Source: CAJXVY01 sp965660355
GTDB lineage: Bacteria; Actinomycetota; Actinomycetes; Actinomycetales; Microbacteriaceae
Reading direction: 5' to 3'
Assembly (NCBI GenBank): GCA_965660355.1
Contig: CBFHZN010000010.1
Location: 1 to 40,195, forward strand
Length of the DNA: 40,195 nucleotides
Both the position numbers and the translations under genes were made by a program. The notes beneath the pieces are model-generated. The model was not told where the DNA came from. It made no database searches and was given only the letters and a program-made list of their open reading frames with translations. Shown here piece after piece: positions 31,825-40,195 of this stretch (its first letter is position 1; the number at the start of each line of letters is the position of its first letter).

Positions 31825-32705
31825 TAGAAATGCCAGGGGAAGGGTGACCAGTCAGGTTTGCGTTTTTCTAAAAATGCATCTCGGCCTTCTTTGGCCTCAT
31901 CTGTCCCATAAGCCAACCGGGTTGCCTCACCAGCAAATAATTGCTGGCCTACTAATCCATCATCTGGCAGGTTCATTGCATATTTCAGCATTCGAATTGC
32001 GGTTGGTGATTTGGAAAGAATTTGCTCTGCAAATTCAATGCCTGTTTTTTCTAATTCCTGATGCGGGACAACTCTGTTTACCAAACCGATTTCATAAGCT
32101 CGCTCCGCTGAATACTCCTCAGCTAAGAAAAATATTTCTCTGGCAACTTTTTGACCAACCTGCTTGGCAAAATAAGCACTGCCGTAACCTGCATCAAAAC
32201 TTCCTACATCGGCATCGGTTTGTTTGAACTTTCCATGTTCACGACTTGCAATGCTCAAATCACTCACAACATTCAGACTGTGACCACCGCCTGCAGCCCA
32301 GCCACTTACAAGGCTTATAACGACCTTCGGCATAAACCTAATAAGCCTCTGGATTTCTAAGATATGCAACCGTCCTGCACCGGTGCCGTCATATTGATAA
32401 CCACTATCGCCACGAACTCTTTGATCTCCTCCTGAGCAATATGCCCAACCTCCGTCTTTGGGGGATGGTCCATTGCCAGTTAGCAACACAACACCAACAT
32501 CACTGGTGACCCTGGCGTGTTCTAAAACCCGATGCAACTCATCGACTGTTTCTGGTCTGAATGCGTTTCTAACCTCTGGTCTGTCAATACCGACCCTGAC
32601 AACCCCAAGGCTTATATGCCGGTGGTAGGTGATGTCTGTGAGGGAGAAGTTCTGCACTTCTTGCCAAACACTCGCATCAAAAATCTCTGAAACCTTTTTT
32701 GCCAT
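31824..32705 (-). CDS. menB: 1,4-dihydroxy-2-naphthoyl-CoA synthase
   Basis: A 293-residue crotonase-fold enzyme cyclising o-succinylbenzoyl-CoA. It has the MenB-specific CSGGDQRVRG, the oxyanion-hole GWAAGGGHSLNVVSD and the catalytic-region DADVGSFDAGYGSAY. Full family length. First gene of menB-menE-(menA). The ATG at 32705 is 6 nt from TAGTCT, whose complement is also the -10 of the divergent menC. Confidence 0.95.
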   Translation of the reverse strand: MAKKVSEIFDASVWQEVQNFSLTDITYHRHISLGVVRVGIDRPEVRNAFRPETVDELHRVLEHARVTSDVGVVLLTGNGPSPKDGGWAYCSGGDQRVRGDSGYQYDGTGAGRLHILEIQRLIRFMPKVVISLVSGWAAGGGHSLNVVSDLSIASREHGKFKQTDADVGSFDAGYGSAYFAKQVGQKVAREIFFLAEEYSAERAYEIGLVNRVVPHQELEKTGIEFAEQILSKSPTAIRMLKYAMNLPDDGLVGQQLFAGEATRLAYGTDEAKEGRDAFLEKRKPDWSPFPWHF

Positions 32706-32710
32706 TTCTC

Positions 32711-32717
32711 TAGACTA
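32711..32717. promoter_or_regulatory. Bidirectional -10 shared by menB and menC
   Basis: TAGACTA reads TAGACT on the plus strand (6 nt to the menC GTG) and TAGTCT on the minus strand (6 nt to the menB ATG). The whole gap between the two start codons is 17 nt, so both transcripts would be leaderless and polymerases would compete for one element. Confidence 0.7.
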
Positions 32718-32722
32718 ATTGA

Positions 32723-33694
32723 GTGACAGAGCTAAAAGAACTGCTTAGTAACTCAATGGTGTTGTCAATGCCATTAAAAACAACCTTCCGAGGTGTTAGT
32801 CACAGGGAGCTAATGGTTTTTGAATCCGAAAACGGATTCAGTGAGTGGTCACCTTTTTTAGAGTATTCAACCAAGGAATCATCCCGCTGGCTCAAAGCTA
32901 GCCTCGAGTGGTTGGAAAGCCCGAGACCTGAGATAACTTCAAACTCGATAACCCCGAATGCAACCTTGCCAGCGGTTGAGCTAGAACAAATAGAGAGTGT
33001 TTTAGGCCAGTTTCAGTATCTGAAAACCATCAAGATAAAAATCGCTGAACCCGGTCAGGCCAGAACTCTGGATCTGCAAAGAATTCAAAAAACAGTTGAG
33101 CTTTATCCAGAATCAAAAATCCGCTTGGATGCCAATGGAGCAATGGATTTAGAACAAAGCATGGAATTGATCTATTGGCTCAAACAAAACAGGATAAACC
33201 TTGACTATCTGGAGCAACCAGTAAAAACAATTGAGGAGCTAACAAAACTCAGAGCGGAAATCAAAAATCAACAACTGGATATTTTGATTGCAGCGGATGA
33301 GTCAATCAGAAAAAACACCGATCCTTTTGAGGTGGACAGCCAAGAGGCAGCTGATGTGATGGTGGTGAAATGGCAGCCGCTGGGTGGCATCGGTGAGATT
33401 TTGGAAATAAACAAAAAAGTTTCCTTGCCTCTTGTTGTCTCCTCCGCCCTGGAAAGTGCCATAGGTCTAAACGCAGGCATCTGGTTGGCCTGCGCCTTGG
33501 ATTCTGGTTTCGACCCAGGGTTGGGAACATCATCGCTTTTTGTTCAAGACCTGGTTGATGATCTGCCGATGGAAGCCACTGAGATAACCCCAAATCGAGA
33601 CACCATGAAAAAACTAAAGGCAGATGAGCAAACCACTAAAAAATGGCAGCAGAGATTATCTGCAGCCTATGAAGAGCTTTATAGCCCGGAGTAG
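32723..33694 (+). CDS. menC: o-Succinylbenzoate synthase
   Basis: A 323-residue enolase-superfamily enzyme that dehydrates SHCHC to o-succinylbenzoate. The KxK motif appears in TIKIKIAEP (about 109-117), followed by the metal ligands in RLDANGAMD, the Glu in YLEQP and the Asp in IAADESI, then VVKWQPLGG. GTG 32723 has a -10 at 6 nt and no Shine-Dalgarno. Its end overlaps the convergent ccsB by 16 nt. Confidence 0.9.
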   Translation: MTELKELLSNSMVLSMPLKTTFRGVSHRELMVFESENGFSEWSPFLEYSTKESSRWLKASLEWLESPRPEITSNSITPNATLPAVELEQIESVLGQFQYLKTIKIKIAEPGQARTLDLQRIQKTVELYPESKIRLDANGAMDLEQSMELIYWLKQNRINLDYLEQPVKTIEELTKLRAEIKNQQLDILIAADESIRKNTDPFEVDSQEAADVMVVKWQPLGGIGEILEINKKVSLPLVVSSALESAIGLNAGIWLACALDSGFDPGLGTSSLFVQDLVDDLPMEATEITPNRDTMKKLKADEQTTKKWQQRLSAAYEELYSPE

Positions 33695-34614
33695 ACGTGC
33701 AAGCCCTCAAAGAACAGATTCACGATTGTGAAATTGAACAACACAGCCCCAAAGCCAACCAGACCTAGATAGGCAGCCCTGGTTCCTGTCCAACCCCTGG
33801 TTGCCTTGGCGTGCAGATAACCCGCATAAACAACCCAGATGATGAATGTCCAAACCTCTTTGGTGTCCCAACCCCAATAACGATTCCATGCACGCTCAGC
33901 CCAAATAGCACCAGCAATCAGGGTGAATGACCACAAGACAAAACCCACGATTATGAACCGATAGGCAAACCGGTCCAGAGTTTCAGCCGATGGGAAGTGG
34001 CTAACGAGTCTTTGAAAACCGTTGCTATCCCCTTGAGACCACGAGGCTTTGCGAACTAAATAGGTGATGTGCAGTGCAGCTGCGATATAGAAAAAGCTGG
34101 TTGCCAAAACTGCCACAATCACGTGGATAACCAACCAGTAGCTTTGCAAAGCTGGCATCAATGAAGACACCTGCACATAAAACAGACTGGTTGCAACACC
34201 CAAAGACAATAATGAGAAACCGCTCACCAGTGGTGCGATGAAGTGAACCTCTTTGAGATAGAGGCTCATTAGATAAATCATCAAAATAACAAGCGTGGAA
34301 CTGATGGCAAATTCATACATATTCGCCCAGGGAACTCGCTCGGCAGCAATTCCTCGCATGGTGACACCGATACCCAAAGCCAAGGTTGCAGCCCCCAAAA
34401 CCCAGAGTCCCGCATTTTTCATCAGTGAGCTCTGCTCGGCCTTGGTCTTTACTAAGACATCGCCCTCAGCCTGTTCTGATTCTGATTCAGCGGCGGAAGT
34501 TGTGTTTGCTAAATGAAGCGTGGACAGCAAAAAAGAAACGGCTAATAATGCCATGGATGCATACACAACCAGTAGCGAATACTGACTGAGTTGCTCGTTG
34601 AGATTAATTTCCAA
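33679..34614 (-). CDS. ccsB: Cytochrome c biogenesis protein CcsB (CcsA/ResC)
   Basis: A 311-residue membrane protein with about eight helices and the haem-handling WWD-type segment WAERAWNRYWGWDTKEVW near residue 240. With ResB it forms the system II synthetase that exports haem and joins it to apocytochrome c outside the membrane. Its start overlaps the resB stop by 11 nt. Last gene of the histidine phosphatase-tlpA-ccdA-resB-ccsB operon. Confidence 0.93.
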   Translation of the reverse strand: MEINLNEQLSQYSLLVVYASMALLAVSFLLSTLHLANTTSAAESESEQAEGDVLVKTKAEQSSLMKNAGLWVLGAATLALGIGVTMRGIAAERVPWANMYEFAISSTLVILMIYLMSLYLKEVHFIAPLVSGFSLLSLGVATSLFYVQVSSLMPALQSYWLVIHVIVAVLATSFFYIAAALHITYLVRKASWSQGDSNGFQRLVSHFPSAETLDRFAYRFIIVGFVLWSFTLIAGAIWAERAWNRYWGWDTKEVWTFIIWVVYAGYLHAKATRGWTGTRAAYLGLVGFGAVLFNFTIVNLFFEGLHVYSGL

Positions 34615-36175
34615 CTTTTCCTCCCGCTAATTTCTTGCCCAAATCGTTCACCACATCTTCAAGCCTTGGATCATCCCCTCGAGCAAGGGCAGCTAGCTCA
34701 ATTTTCTCATCCCCGACTGCTTTCACCCAAACTCTTCTGCGAGGTATCAGCAAACTAACAATTAACCCGCCAAGAGCCACCAAAGAAGAAAGCAAAATCC
34801 AAAAACCTCCAGGGTTATGAGCGATATCAAAGGCTGCATACCTGGTTAGCCCATCAAAGCTAACCGAGCCATAGCCACCAGGAATCTCTGCTCGCTCTCC
34901 CGGGGCTAAAACCAACCCAGGGTTATCTGCATTTCTTCCCGCAACCTCAGTCATCTCAGACACATCCAGTGCATAAACATTTCTGGGAACACCCTCATCC
35001 AACCCAAGATCACCGATATAGGCATTCACAGTCAACAAAGGCTCAAAAGGGTCTGGGTAGATTGAGGTATAAGCCCCCGAGGGGAGCTGCTCGGCTGTTG
35101 GATAGAAAAAGCTAATCAAACCAACTTGCTCTGGGTTTGCATCAGGAGCTTTGATCACACCCAAAGAGGTCATGTTGCCATCCTGTGGCAAAAACACCAC
35201 AGGTCCTGAAAAAGCCACTCTGCCATCACCATCGCGAACAGTGATCACAGGAGCGAAGCCATTGCCCATCAAATAGATTCCAGTTCCGGGCAGTTCAAGA
35301 GGCTGATTCACCTTCACTTGGCCTGGGCTCTCACCGTTTTCATCAAAAACCGTCACACTTGCTTCAAAATCTATCGGTGTTCCAATATTGGCTGGGTTTT
35401 GCAAATCATAAGAGACTTCAAAATCGTCCAAGCGCATGCTGAATGGGTAGAGGTTGTCTGGATCATAAAAAGTTCCAGGCGAGAAGCTGTCATACCCCGC
35501 CAAGTTATTCACAAACATGTCGCCCTCGACCAGCACTCTTTGGCCGATGTAGCTATTGCCCCCACCAACTCCAACAGCAACCAGAACTGCAATCAGCGCA
35601 TAGTGAAACACCAAGTTCCCTGTTTCTCTCAGGTAGCCCTTTTCAGCACTGACCGAATCTTCTTTGAGATCAACTCGATAACCCTGCTTTTTCAAGATTT
35701 TGGCTGCGCGTTCTAGATCAGCGTTGTTTCCATCTTGAACGGTGTAGGCACTCATCTTTTTGAGATTCACTGGTGTCTTCACAGGCTTTGCCCGCATGGC
35801 CCTCCAGTGAACCTGGGTTCGAGGTATGACGCAACCAATCAGCGAAATAAACAGCAGAATATAAATCGCACTGAACCAAACAGAGGTATAAACATCAAAT
35901 AGCTGTAAGGCATCTAAAACCTCGGCCAATTCAGGATTTTCTTCAAACTGAAGCCTCACACCATTTGGATCAGCACTTCTTTGCGGATAAACAGAACCTG
36001 GAACACTGGCGATTGCCAACAACAGCAGTAAAACAAGGGCTGTTTTCATGCTGGTCAGCTGTCTCCAAATCCAGCGCGACCAACCGCTTAGCCCAAACCT
36101 TGCTTGTTTGGGGGCTTGCTCCAACTCGCGTTCCTCGCGAGTGAGTTCATAATCAGATGGCCGGTACGAAGTCAC
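34604..36175 (-). CDS. resB: Cytochrome c biogenesis protein ResB (Ccs1)
   Basis: A 523-residue protein: cytoplasmic N-terminus, helices at about 40-60 and 95-115, a third near 190-205, a large external domain (about 210-450), and a last helix at about 460-480. RQLTSMKTALVLLLLLAIAS is the typical start of the first helix (landmark). Partner of CcsB in system II. The start overlaps ccdA by 23 nt. Confidence 0.92.
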   Translation of the reverse strand: MTSYRPSDYELTREERELEQAPKQARFGLSGWSRWIWRQLTSMKTALVLLLLLAIASVPGSVYPQRSADPNGVRLQFEENPELAEVLDALQLFDVYTSVWFSAIYILLFISLIGCVIPRTQVHWRAMRAKPVKTPVNLKKMSAYTVQDGNNADLERAAKILKKQGYRVDLKEDSVSAEKGYLRETGNLVFHYALIAVLVAVGVGGGNSYIGQRVLVEGDMFVNNLAGYDSFSPGTFYDPDNLYPFSMRLDDFEVSYDLQNPANIGTPIDFEASVTVFDENGESPGQVKVNQPLELPGTGIYLMGNGFAPVITVRDGDGRVAFSGPVVFLPQDGNMTSLGVIKAPDANPEQVGLISFFYPTAEQLPSGAYTSIYPDPFEPLLTVNAYIGDLGLDEGVPRNVYALDVSEMTEVAGRNADNPGLVLAPGERAEIPGGYGSVSFDGLTRYAAFDIAHNPGGFWILLSSLVALGGLIVSLLIPRRRVWVKAVGDEKIELAALARGDDPRLEDVVNDLGKKLAGGKVGN

Positions 36176-36875
36176 TTATCCACCCCTGCATCCAATTGAC
36201 CAAAATGTCCCAAACTCCAGTTGCAATCATTACTCCCAATAAAACAAGCAGTGAGCCGCCGAAAATGTTTATAACCCGAATGTTTCTCTTGATGAATTCA
36301 ACAGATGATGACGCCCAAGAAAATCCCGCTGCCAGCAAAATAAATGGAATTCCCAATCCCAATGCATAACCAAATGCCAAAATCGCACCCCGCTCAGCAG
36401 AACCACTCTGACCAGCCAGAGTCAAAACAGCAGCCAGTGTGGGCCCAATGCAGGGAGACCAACCAATGGCAAAAACTATGCCCAGGATAGGTGCTCCCGC
36501 TAAACCAACCTTTGGTCTGTAGGAGCTTTTGATGGTTTTTTGCATAAAGCCAAAATTGCCCATCAGTGCAAAACCCAGCAAAGCAACCAGTGTTCCGGCC
36601 GCTAAATTAAGCCAAATATTGCCACTTGCAAGAAACGATCCAGCAGCCCCGAAAAAGCTCCCAAAGCCAACAAAGACGACAGCAAATCCAGCCACGAACA
36701 AAACTGATCCCAAAACAACTCGAGATTTGGCTTGACTCATGCCAGAGACATAGCCCAAATAACCTGGCACCAGTGGCAAAACACACGGTGATGCGAAGGA
36801 GACCAAACCTGCGAGCAATGCAAGCGGTATGGCAATAACCAACGCCCCGTTGAGGACTATTTCAGCGATGTTCAC
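36153..36875 (-). CDS. ccdA: Thiol-disulfide transporter CcdA
   Basis: A 240-residue, six-helix membrane protein. The two redox cysteines are in SFASPCVLPLVPGYLGYVSG (helix 1; landmark) and GWSPCIGPTL (helix 4). It carries electrons from cytoplasmic thioredoxin across the membrane to the TlpA-like protein encoded just upstream, keeping apocytochrome c cysteines reduced. Start overlaps tlpA by 4 nt. Confidence 0.93.
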   Translation of the reverse strand: MNIAEIVLNGALVIAIPLALLAGLVSFASPCVLPLVPGYLGYVSGMSQAKSRVVLGSVLFVAGFAVVFVGFGSFFGAAGSFLASGNIWLNLAAGTLVALLGFALMGNFGFMQKTIKSSYRPKVGLAGAPILGIVFAIGWSPCIGPTLAAVLTLAGQSGSAERGAILAFGYALGLGIPFILLAAGFSWASSSVEFIKRNIRVINIFGGSLLVLLGVMIATGVWDILVNWMQGWISDFVPAI

Positions 36876-37480
36876 TCGATTGCCGTTTCAATCAATTCGC
36901 CAAGGATAGATTTGTCAATCCTTCCCAAAATCTTTGATGAGACTTTTCCATCAGCGTCAATCACAAGCGTTGTTGGAACAGCCTGCGGAGTCACAACACC
37001 TGTGAATGCCAGTGAAACGGCTCCTGATTTGGCATCCATTATTGAGGGGTAGGTGACTTGAAAATTTCTTGCAAATGCAAGTGCGGTCTCTGGGGTGTCT
37101 CGAACATTGACACCAATGAACTGAACCCCATCCTCTGCATACTTTTCACTTAGTTCCACCAAGTCCGGAGCTTCATCACGACATGGTGCACAAGCTGCAT
37201 ACCACCAGTTCATGACGGTGACCACGCCTTCTAGCTGCACTGAATCGATTCGATCACCACTTTCGGTGATTCCTCCCCAAGGTTCTGCCTCTGGTCGGTT
37301 TTCCTCTGAATACTCGGTTACCGTTCCATCCCCTGCGATGTAATTTTTGTTTCCACCCTCGCGAAATTGATCTGCCAGTGGGTCATCTGCTGAACACCCC
37401 GCCAACACCAAAACAAAGCTAGCCACCATCATCACCGCAATCGTTATCGCCACCAAGCGGGTGAATGGTCCAGGCCTCAA
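36872..37480 (-). CDS. TlpA/ResA-like thioredoxin lipoprotein
   Basis: A 202-residue exported thioredoxin-fold protein. An N-terminal hydrophobic helix ends in lipobox LAGC (Cys29); the active site is CAPC (Cys97, Cys100) in NWWYAACAPC, and a cis-proline lies in QAVPT. It reduces apocytochrome c haem-binding cysteines with electrons from CcdA. The frame is open from TTG 37504, but I prefer TTG 37480, which overlaps the phosphatase TGA (TTGA) as in other coupled genes here. Confidence 0.88.
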   Translation of the reverse strand: MRPGPFTRLVAITIAVMMVASFVLVLAGCSADDPLADQFREGGNKNYIAGDGTVTEYSEENRPEAEPWGGITESGDRIDSVQLEGVVTVMNWWYAACAPCRDEAPDLVELSEKYAEDGVQFIGVNVRDTPETALAFARNFQVTYPSIMDAKSGAVSLAFTGVVTPQAVPTTLVIDADGKVSSKILGRIDKSILGELIETAIE

Positions 37481-38094
37481 AGTTTTACCCCGGCATCCAT
37501 CCAAGGAACCGAATAGCTAACAAGTTCTAATTTGTCATCAGTGAACTTAAAGCTAGAAATACTGGAAAGTTCACATTGACGTTTTCTTGGGTCGTGAGCC
37601 AGGGGCAGACCCTGAGCGGTTCTTTGCAACATCACAATCGGCAATTGGTGACTAACAATCACAACATCACCTGAATCTGTTGAGTCCCATAAGTCCTTGG
37701 CGGCATCCAGCATTCTTGCTTGGATTTCCACATAGGGCTCGGCCCAACTGGGTTTCATCGGATTGTGAAAGTGTCGTAACATCGCGGGTTTTTTGAGTAG
37801 TGAGCTAAACCCCGGTCGCAGACCTTTCATTTTGTTCCAGTTTTCAATCACCCTTGCATCAACTTCCAGCTCTAAACCCGTGTTATCAAGCCAAGGCTTT
37901 ACTGATTCTCGGGCTCTTTGCAAAGGCGAGCTAATAACCCGCGTGATGTTCATTTGGTGGTGTTTATCAGCAGCAATGCTGGCTATTTTCCAGCCCATGT
38001 CACTGAGACCGAAGCCTTCAATGCGTTCATAGATAACGCCCTCTGGATTAAACACCTGGCCATGGCGGATGAAGTGCAGGTGATCAGCGGACAT
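37477..38094 (-). CDS. Histidine phosphatase family protein
   Basis: A 205-residue protein with the RHG phosphohistidine motif FIRHGQ (Arg10, His11), the second Arg in SSPLQRARES and the catalytic His in IVSHQLP. Phosphoglycerate-mutase-like fold; the substrate is undetermined. It heads the cytochrome c biogenesis operon, as is common in actinobacteria. The ATG lies 6 nt after TAAACT and has no Shine-Dalgarno. Confidence 0.88.
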   Translation of the reverse strand: MSADHLHFIRHGQVFNPEGVIYERIEGFGLSDMGWKIASIAADKHHQMNITRVISSPLQRARESVKPWLDNTGLELEVDARVIENWNKMKGLRPGFSSLLKKPAMLRHFHNPMKPSWAEPYVEIQARMLDAAKDLWDSTDSGDVVIVSHQLPIVMLQRTAQGLPLAHDPRKRQCELSSISSFKFTDDKLELVSYSVPWMDAGVKL

Positions 38095-38100
38095 ATAACA

Positions 38101-38106
38101 AGTTTA
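38101..38106 (-). promoter_or_regulatory. Putative -10 of the cytochrome c biogenesis operon
   Basis: TAAACT, 6 nt before the ATG at 38094, implying a leaderless transcript through to ccsB. Confidence 0.55.
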
Positions 38107-38150
38107 CCCAAGCTAAACTTGTGATTTGCTGAAACAGATAAGGCGACCAA

Positions 38151-39461
38151 TTGGAAAACAGATCACAAATCGCAAAACTCCCCTCGATGCAGGATGGCGA
38201 GGTCAGCATTGCTGGCTGGCTGGAGACACTCAGAGATCAAAAAAGAATTCAGTTTCTAATCATCAGAGACGAAACGGGCTCGGTGCAGGTCACCTACCCC
38301 AAGCCCAGCGAAGACGATGAACTGGCAGCACTGGTTTCGACCATCACCGATGGAAGCTTTGTGAGAATCACCGGTGCACTCAAACACGACGAGCGAGTCA
38401 AGCTCGGTGGCATTGAGATTCTTCTAAAGTCACTGGAAATCGAATCATTGTCGCTTCCTGAATCACCAATTGCCGATGACACCAGCATTGATAAGCGCCT
38501 TGACTGGAGGTTTTTAGACTATCGCCGTCCAGAAATGCGTCTAATGACAAAGGTGCAAACCCAGATTGAGGCCTCATGGCGCAAATACTGGCTAGAAAAC
38601 GACTTCACAGAGATTCACACCCCCAAACTCATGAGCTCCCCCAGTGAGTCACATGCGGAGCTATTCAAGTTGGAATACTTCGAAACCCATGCCTACCTTG
38701 CTCAATCCCCCCAGTTTTATAAGCAAATGGCAATGGCTTCAGGTTTAGGACGCATCTTTGAAATAGCACCTGTGTTCCGAGCAGACCCAAGCTTTACCGC
38801 AAGGCATGCAACTGAGTTTGTTTCAGTTGACATGGAGGTCAGCTACATCGATTCCCACACAGACATCATGGACATCCAAGAACAGCTGCTGATTCAGGGA
38901 ATCAGTGACGTCAAAGAAAACTTCGGTGAGCAAATAAAAGAGCTTTTGGATGTTGAGATCACCGTGCCAAGCGCACCTTTCCCAAGGATCCCGCTGGCTG
39001 AAGCGCATGAAATCCTCAAAAAACGTGGCTATGAAGTCCCAAGAGCCGATGGCGATTTAGACCCAGAGGGTGAGCGACAGATTTCTGCCTACGCCAAAGA
39101 AGAACTCGGTCACGAGTTTGTGTTCCTAACTGATTACCACCACCAAATCAGGCCTTTCTATCACATGCGTCATGAGGACAACCCGGAGCTAACAAAGAGC
39201 TATGACCTCCTCTGGAAAGGAACTGAGATCACCACCGGTGCTCAGCGTGAACACCGTGTTGATGTTCTCATTGAACAGATCAGGCAAAAAGGACTGGAGC
39301 CAGAAGGGTTAGATAACTACCTGAATTTCTTCCGCTACGGAGTTCCCGCCCACGGTGGCTTTGGAATGGGTCTAACAAGAGTTCTAATGCTTCTGTTGGA
39401 TCTTCCAAACATCCGTGAGGCCAGTTTCCTATTCCGTGGCCCAAACCGCTTAGAGCCCTAG
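38151..39461 (+). CDS. aspS: Aspartyl-tRNA synthetase, archaeal type (probably non-discriminating)
   Basis: A 436-residue class II synthetase: N-terminal OB-fold anticodon domain (about 1-105), then the catalytic core with FRADPSFTARHATEF, VSVDMEVSYI and motif 3 GFGMGLTRVLM. Its length and lack of the about 130-residue GAD insertion mark it as the archaeal/eukaryal type rather than the roughly 590-residue bacterial AspRS. Such enzymes often charge both tRNA-Asp and tRNA-Asn and then need GatCAB. Start TTG 38151 follows TAAGGC by 6 nt, a weaker fit to the leaderless pattern; AAGGCG could alternatively act as a Shine-Dalgarno. Convergent 4-nt overlap with the next gene. Confidence 0.92.
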   Translation: MENRSQIAKLPSMQDGEVSIAGWLETLRDQKRIQFLIIRDETGSVQVTYPKPSEDDELAALVSTITDGSFVRITGALKHDERVKLGGIEILLKSLEIESLSLPESPIADDTSIDKRLDWRFLDYRRPEMRLMTKVQTQIEASWRKYWLENDFTEIHTPKLMSSPSESHAELFKLEYFETHAYLAQSPQFYKQMAMASGLGRIFEIAPVFRADPSFTARHATEFVSVDMEVSYIDSHTDIMDIQEQLLIQGISDVKENFGEQIKELLDVEITVPSAPFPRIPLAEAHEILKKRGYEVPRADGDLDPEGERQISAYAKEELGHEFVFLTDYHHQIRPFYHMRHEDNPELTKSYDLLWKGTEITTGAQREHRVDVLIEQIRQKGLEPEGLDNYLNFFRYGVPAHGGFGMGLTRVLMLLLDLPNIREASFLFRGPNRLEP

Positions 39462-39898
39462 GAAATAGCCAAGGCAGTCAAAACACCGATGATGGTTCCA
39501 GCAACCACCATGCCCGCATTAATTGCCATAGCCGATTTGAATGCGCTAACTCCCAGGGCAACGCTCAGTGCTGCGGCGATTTGGGAGCCAATCAGCAATG
39601 GCCCAATAAAAGCCATGCCCCAGATGCCGTAACGGGAAAAGACCTTTCGAGCTCTTGCCATGTTTTTACTCTCAGGCTTGCCACGTTTTTTCAGCCGGTT
39701 CATAACCGCTTGAGATGAATAGGCAAAAGCGAAAGTGGTAATCGCATTGCCGCTAAAGGCAAGCGTTATTGTCCAGAAGGGGTCAAGGCCAAAAAGGATT
39801 CCAACCGGGATAACTCCAACTGCCTCAAGCCAGGGAATAGCACCTGCGATAAATACCCCAAGCAGGCCAAGTTGTTCGATTGCTGTCTCTGGATTCAT
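39458..39898 (-). CDS. Small multidrug-export-family membrane protein
   Basis: A 146-residue membrane protein with about four helices. The GAIPWLEAVGVIPVGILFGLD start (landmark) and the FIGPLLIGSQIAAALSVALG segment fit the Sm_multidrug_ex (PF06695-like) family. A true transport role is not established for most members. Its ATG overlaps the glutaredoxin-like stop by 4 nt. Confidence 0.8.
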   Translation of the reverse strand: MNPETAIEQLGLLGVFIAGAIPWLEAVGVIPVGILFGLDPFWTITLAFSGNAITTFAFAYSSQAVMNRLKKRGKPESKNMARARKVFSRYGIWGMAFIGPLLIGSQIAAALSVALGVSAFKSAMAINAGMVVAGTIIGVLTALAIS

Positions 39899-40137
39899 CT
39901 ACTGAGCGCTTCTCTCAGTCTGTGAGCATCAACTCTCCAGAAACTGTGCTGTTTGCCATCAATCAAGACCACCGGAATTTCCTCTGAATAGGCATCAATC
40001 AAGCCTTGATCATCCAACATATTTTTCTCAACGAAGCTAACTTCGGGGAAGTCTTGCAGGACTTCGAGGATGATCTCCCTTGCATCATCACAAAGATGGC
40101 AGCCTGGTTTGGAGATTAGAACGAGTTTTTTGCTCAC
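39895..40137 (-). CDS. Glutaredoxin-like protein
   Basis: An 80-residue thioredoxin-fold protein with a CxxC site KPGCHLCDDA (Cys14, Cys17) and the conserved EIPVVLIDGK cis-proline loop. Probably a cytoplasmic thiol oxidoreductase of the DUF836/glutaredoxin group. GTG start at 40137: both GGAGGG and a TAGTTT exactly 6 nt upstream are visible, so the mode of initiation is ambiguous. Translationally coupled to the downstream membrane protein. Confidence 0.85.
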   Translation of the reverse strand: MSKKLVLISKPGCHLCDDAREIILEVLQDFPEVSFVEKNMLDDQGLIDAYSEEIPVVLIDGKQHSFWRVDAHRLREALSR

Positions 40138-40143
40138 CCCTCC

Positions 40144-40160
40144 AAACTACCTCCTAGACT
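40144..40160. promoter_or_regulatory. Divergent promoter region of the glutaredoxin-like gene and the right-end gene
   Basis: TAGTTT (complement of 40144-40149) lies 6 nt before the GTG at 40137, and TAGACT (40155-40160) lies 6 nt before the GTG at 40167. The gap between the two start codons is 29 nt. Confidence 0.5.
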
Positions 40161-40166
40161 GAGCGG

Positions 40167-40195
40167 GTGAGCGAAGACAAGGTGAAAAAGACCAC
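40167..40195 (+). CDS. Start of an unidentified gene (runs off the window)
   Basis: Nine codons reading MSEDKVKKT. The start is inferred from the TAGACT-N6-GTG arrangement; too short to identify. Confidence 0.45.

Overview
The window looks like a chromosomal segment from a small-genome, moderate-GC actinobacterium, most likely Microbacteriaceae (freshwater 'Luna'-type lineages such as Rhodoluna/Aquiluna are the nearest guess; genus not determined). The evidence is a complete menaquinone pathway, an FprA-type ferredoxin reductase, hadA-hadB-murB near tRNA-Thr/tRNA-Met, system II cytochrome c biogenesis, an archaeal-type AspRS, many GTG/TTG starts with 1-4 nt gene overlaps, and many apparently leaderless genes.

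Layout. (1) 1-1099, minus: start of murB, then hadB and hadA. (2) About 1110-11225: an accessory island between a decayed tRNA 3' fragment (1110-1154) and the 3' end of an intact tRNA-Met (11190-11263). It holds an Abi/DRT-type reverse transcriptase behind a PIN toxin-antitoxin pair, a bactofilin-like protein, a secreted I36-like peptide with its own ABC ATPase and permease, a DUF2971-like protein, a PadR regulator with a small membrane protein, and a secreted DUF2599 protein with a two-TM protein. No integrase is seen. (3) 11286-19844: tRNA-Thr, an orphan sugar-binding lipoprotein divergent from two tandem GH13 alpha-glucosidases, an MMPL transporter, tRNA-Tyr, a LacI regulator with matching operators at its own promoter and in the glucosidase intergenic region, and yajQ. 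(4) 19831-26512, minus: manA, histidine kinase, response regulator, fprA, polyprenyl diphosphate synthase, menG and a small membrane protein. (5) 26544-33694: menF, menD, a PLDc_N protein, a DUF4229 protein, menA, menE, menB, menC. (6) 33679-38094, minus: ccsB, resB, ccdA, a TlpA-like lipoprotein and a histidine phosphatase. (7) 38151-40195: aspS, a small multidrug-export-type protein, a glutaredoxin-like protein and the first codons of another gene.

How the genes work together. The core part is a respiratory-chain hub: chorismate to menaquinone (MenF, D, C, E, B, A, G plus the prenyl donor synthase) beside cytochrome c maturation (CcsB/ResB, CcdA/TlpA). The sugar locus looks like a LacI-controlled alpha-glucoside uptake and hydrolysis unit without local permeases. 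In the island, a PadR-type regulator probably controls the secreted-peptide/ABC operon and the DUF2599 operon through a shared TCTACATATGTAGA-like site.

Two patterns stand out. First, a -10-like hexamer TAnnnT lies exactly 6 nt (sometimes 7) before the start codon of about 16 genes, which implies leaderless transcription; in four cases the TAG stop codon of the preceding gene forms the first half of that hexamer. Second, menB and menC diverge from an 18-17 nt gap whose single TAGACTA can serve as the -10 in both directions at equal distance from both start codons.
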